Positions 6,216 through 6,553 of a stretch of 6,553 nucleotides of DNA are shown piece by piece. A program made the position numbers and the translations under genes. Numbering within the stretch: position 1 is the first letter of the stretch; every line of letters starts with the position of its first letter. The notes beneath the pieces are model-generated. The model had not been told where the DNA came from. It worked only from the letters and a program-made list of their open reading frames with translations, and did no database searches. Origin of the DNA: Nanobdellota archaeon (GTDB lineage: Archaea > Thermoproteota > Nitrososphaeria > Nitrososphaerales > Nitrosopumilaceae); NCBI GenBank assembly GCA_012030815.1, contig JAAUVF010000053.1:1-6553 (forward strand). The letters are read 5' to 3'.

Positions 6216-6334
6216 AAGCAGGTATTTCATCGGTCGTTTCTCCTAATATGCCGGTGGGCGGTACGCGAACATCTGTTTACAGGATCCGTCTCCTTGGTAA
6301 TATTATTCCAAGGGTACGTGGTGAAGAAGCTTAA
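6215..6334 (+). CDS. C-terminal fragment of a bacterial-looking protein
   Basis: This open frame enters across the junction and reads KAGISSVVSPNMPVGGTRTS and VYRIRLLGNIIPRVRGEEA to a TAA at 6332-6334. Codon use is GC-richer than in the archaeal centre. About 39 residues are present, too few to name a family. Its stop overlaps the start of the next gene, as in bacterial operons. Confidence 0.4.
   Translation, partial: KAGISSVVSPNMPVGGTRTSVYRIRLLGNIIPRVRGEEA
6310..6314 (+). promoter_or_regulatory. Ribosome binding site choosing the second GTG
   Basis: AAGGG lies 3 bases before GTG 6318 and 6 bases before GTG 6321, so 6321 is the likelier start. A Shine-Dalgarno of this kind is not seen before the archaeal genes of the window. 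Confidence 0.35.
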
Positions 6335-6553
6335 AACATCAGACAAGACGGAGCTGGAGTTTCTTGAGGCGGTATCGAAGAGACTCCCCGAGCACCTTCC
6401 TCTTTTGGAGGTGCTTGGTCACATGTATTCGGCAACCGGTCGGATTCAGGATGGGCTGGAGCTTGATCTTGCTAGCCGTTTGTTGCATCCCAGGCCGATT
6501 CGGAATTCAGACCAATATCTCTGTTCCCATCGGCGGGGGAGGCTATCTCGGTG
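6321..6553 (+). CDS. N-terminus of a TPR-like bacterial protein, partial
   Basis: The frame begins at GTG 6321 (an adjacent GTG at 6318 is possible) and overlaps the upstream gene by 14 bases. It reads KKLKTSDKTELEFLEAVSKR, then LPEHLPLLEVLGHMYSATGR and IQDGLELDLASRL. The pattern of a helix, LLEVLGxMYxxxGR and a second helix is typical of TPR-like repeats seen in PVC-group and related bacteria (from memory). After about residue 53 the text becomes less convincing (LLHPRPIRNSDQYLCSHRR) while another frame reads VASQADSEFR, so a further one-base error near 6478-6485 is likely. The gene runs off the right edge. Confidence 0.5.
   Translation, partial: MKKLKTSDKTELEFLEAVSKRLPEHLPLLEVLGHMYSATGRIQDGLELDLASRLLHPRPIRNSDQYLCSHRRGRLSR

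Noticed and set aside
6292..6311. Small inverted repeat CTTGG...CCAAG before the TPR-like gene.
   Set aside because: The stem is only five pairs with a ten-base loop and lies inside an open reading frame.
1..6553. CRISPR array, insertion sequence ends or attachment sites.
   Set aside because: No regularly spaced direct repeats, transposase motifs or tRNA-flanking duplication were seen; the only clear tandem repeat is protein-coding.

Overview
The central part of this window (about 560 to 6215) reads as AT-rich archaeal DNA, most likely from an ammonia-oxidising thaumarchaeon (Nitrososphaeria, Nitrosopumilus-like). The strongest pointer is a secreted protein with two WIKNNAGWWADG-type repeats, a motif I know from thaumarchaeal surface proteins. 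Supporting signs are TATA-like boxes about 25-30 bases before start codons with little or no leader and no Shine-Dalgarno, an intron-less tRNA-Glu without an encoded CCA, and densely packed small genes. No marker gene fixes the species.

Both ends look like DNA from other organisms, so the window is probably a chimeric metagenomic contig or single-cell product. Positions 1 to about 235 are richer in GC and have only weak coding signals. Positions about 245 to 558 encode, on the minus strand, the middle of an ABC transporter ATPase of a Bacteroidetes-like type. From about 6215 to the end the sequence is GC-richer and bacterial-looking: the tail of one gene and, overlapping it, the start of a TPR-like gene.

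Central layout: an unrecognised minus-strand gene truncated at the left junction, divergent from an unrecognised 160-aa plus-strand gene; a minus-strand pair of a small TPR protein and a secreted repeat protein; a 54-aa Cys/His protein convergent with a 47-aa metallothionein-like protein carrying nine cysteines; a minus-strand gene with a possible nucleotidyltransferase motif, broken by two compensating frameshifts; tRNA-Glu(CTC); a 70-aa hydrophilic protein; a two-gene unit of a SHOCT-domain protein and a two-helix membrane protein; and a basic helical protein gene, frameshifted and cut by the right junction.

Six places show a single-base frame break inside otherwise coherent proteins, most of them in homopolymers (near 425-432, 1805-1810, 3165-3168, 4530-4540, 4591-4595 and 6100-6120). 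Sequencing error explains this better than six independent pseudogenes, so the genes are described here as reconstructed. The most interesting biology is the metallothionein-like protein with its small Cys/His neighbour, and the secreted repeat protein. No mobile element, CRISPR array or complete new defence system is visible.
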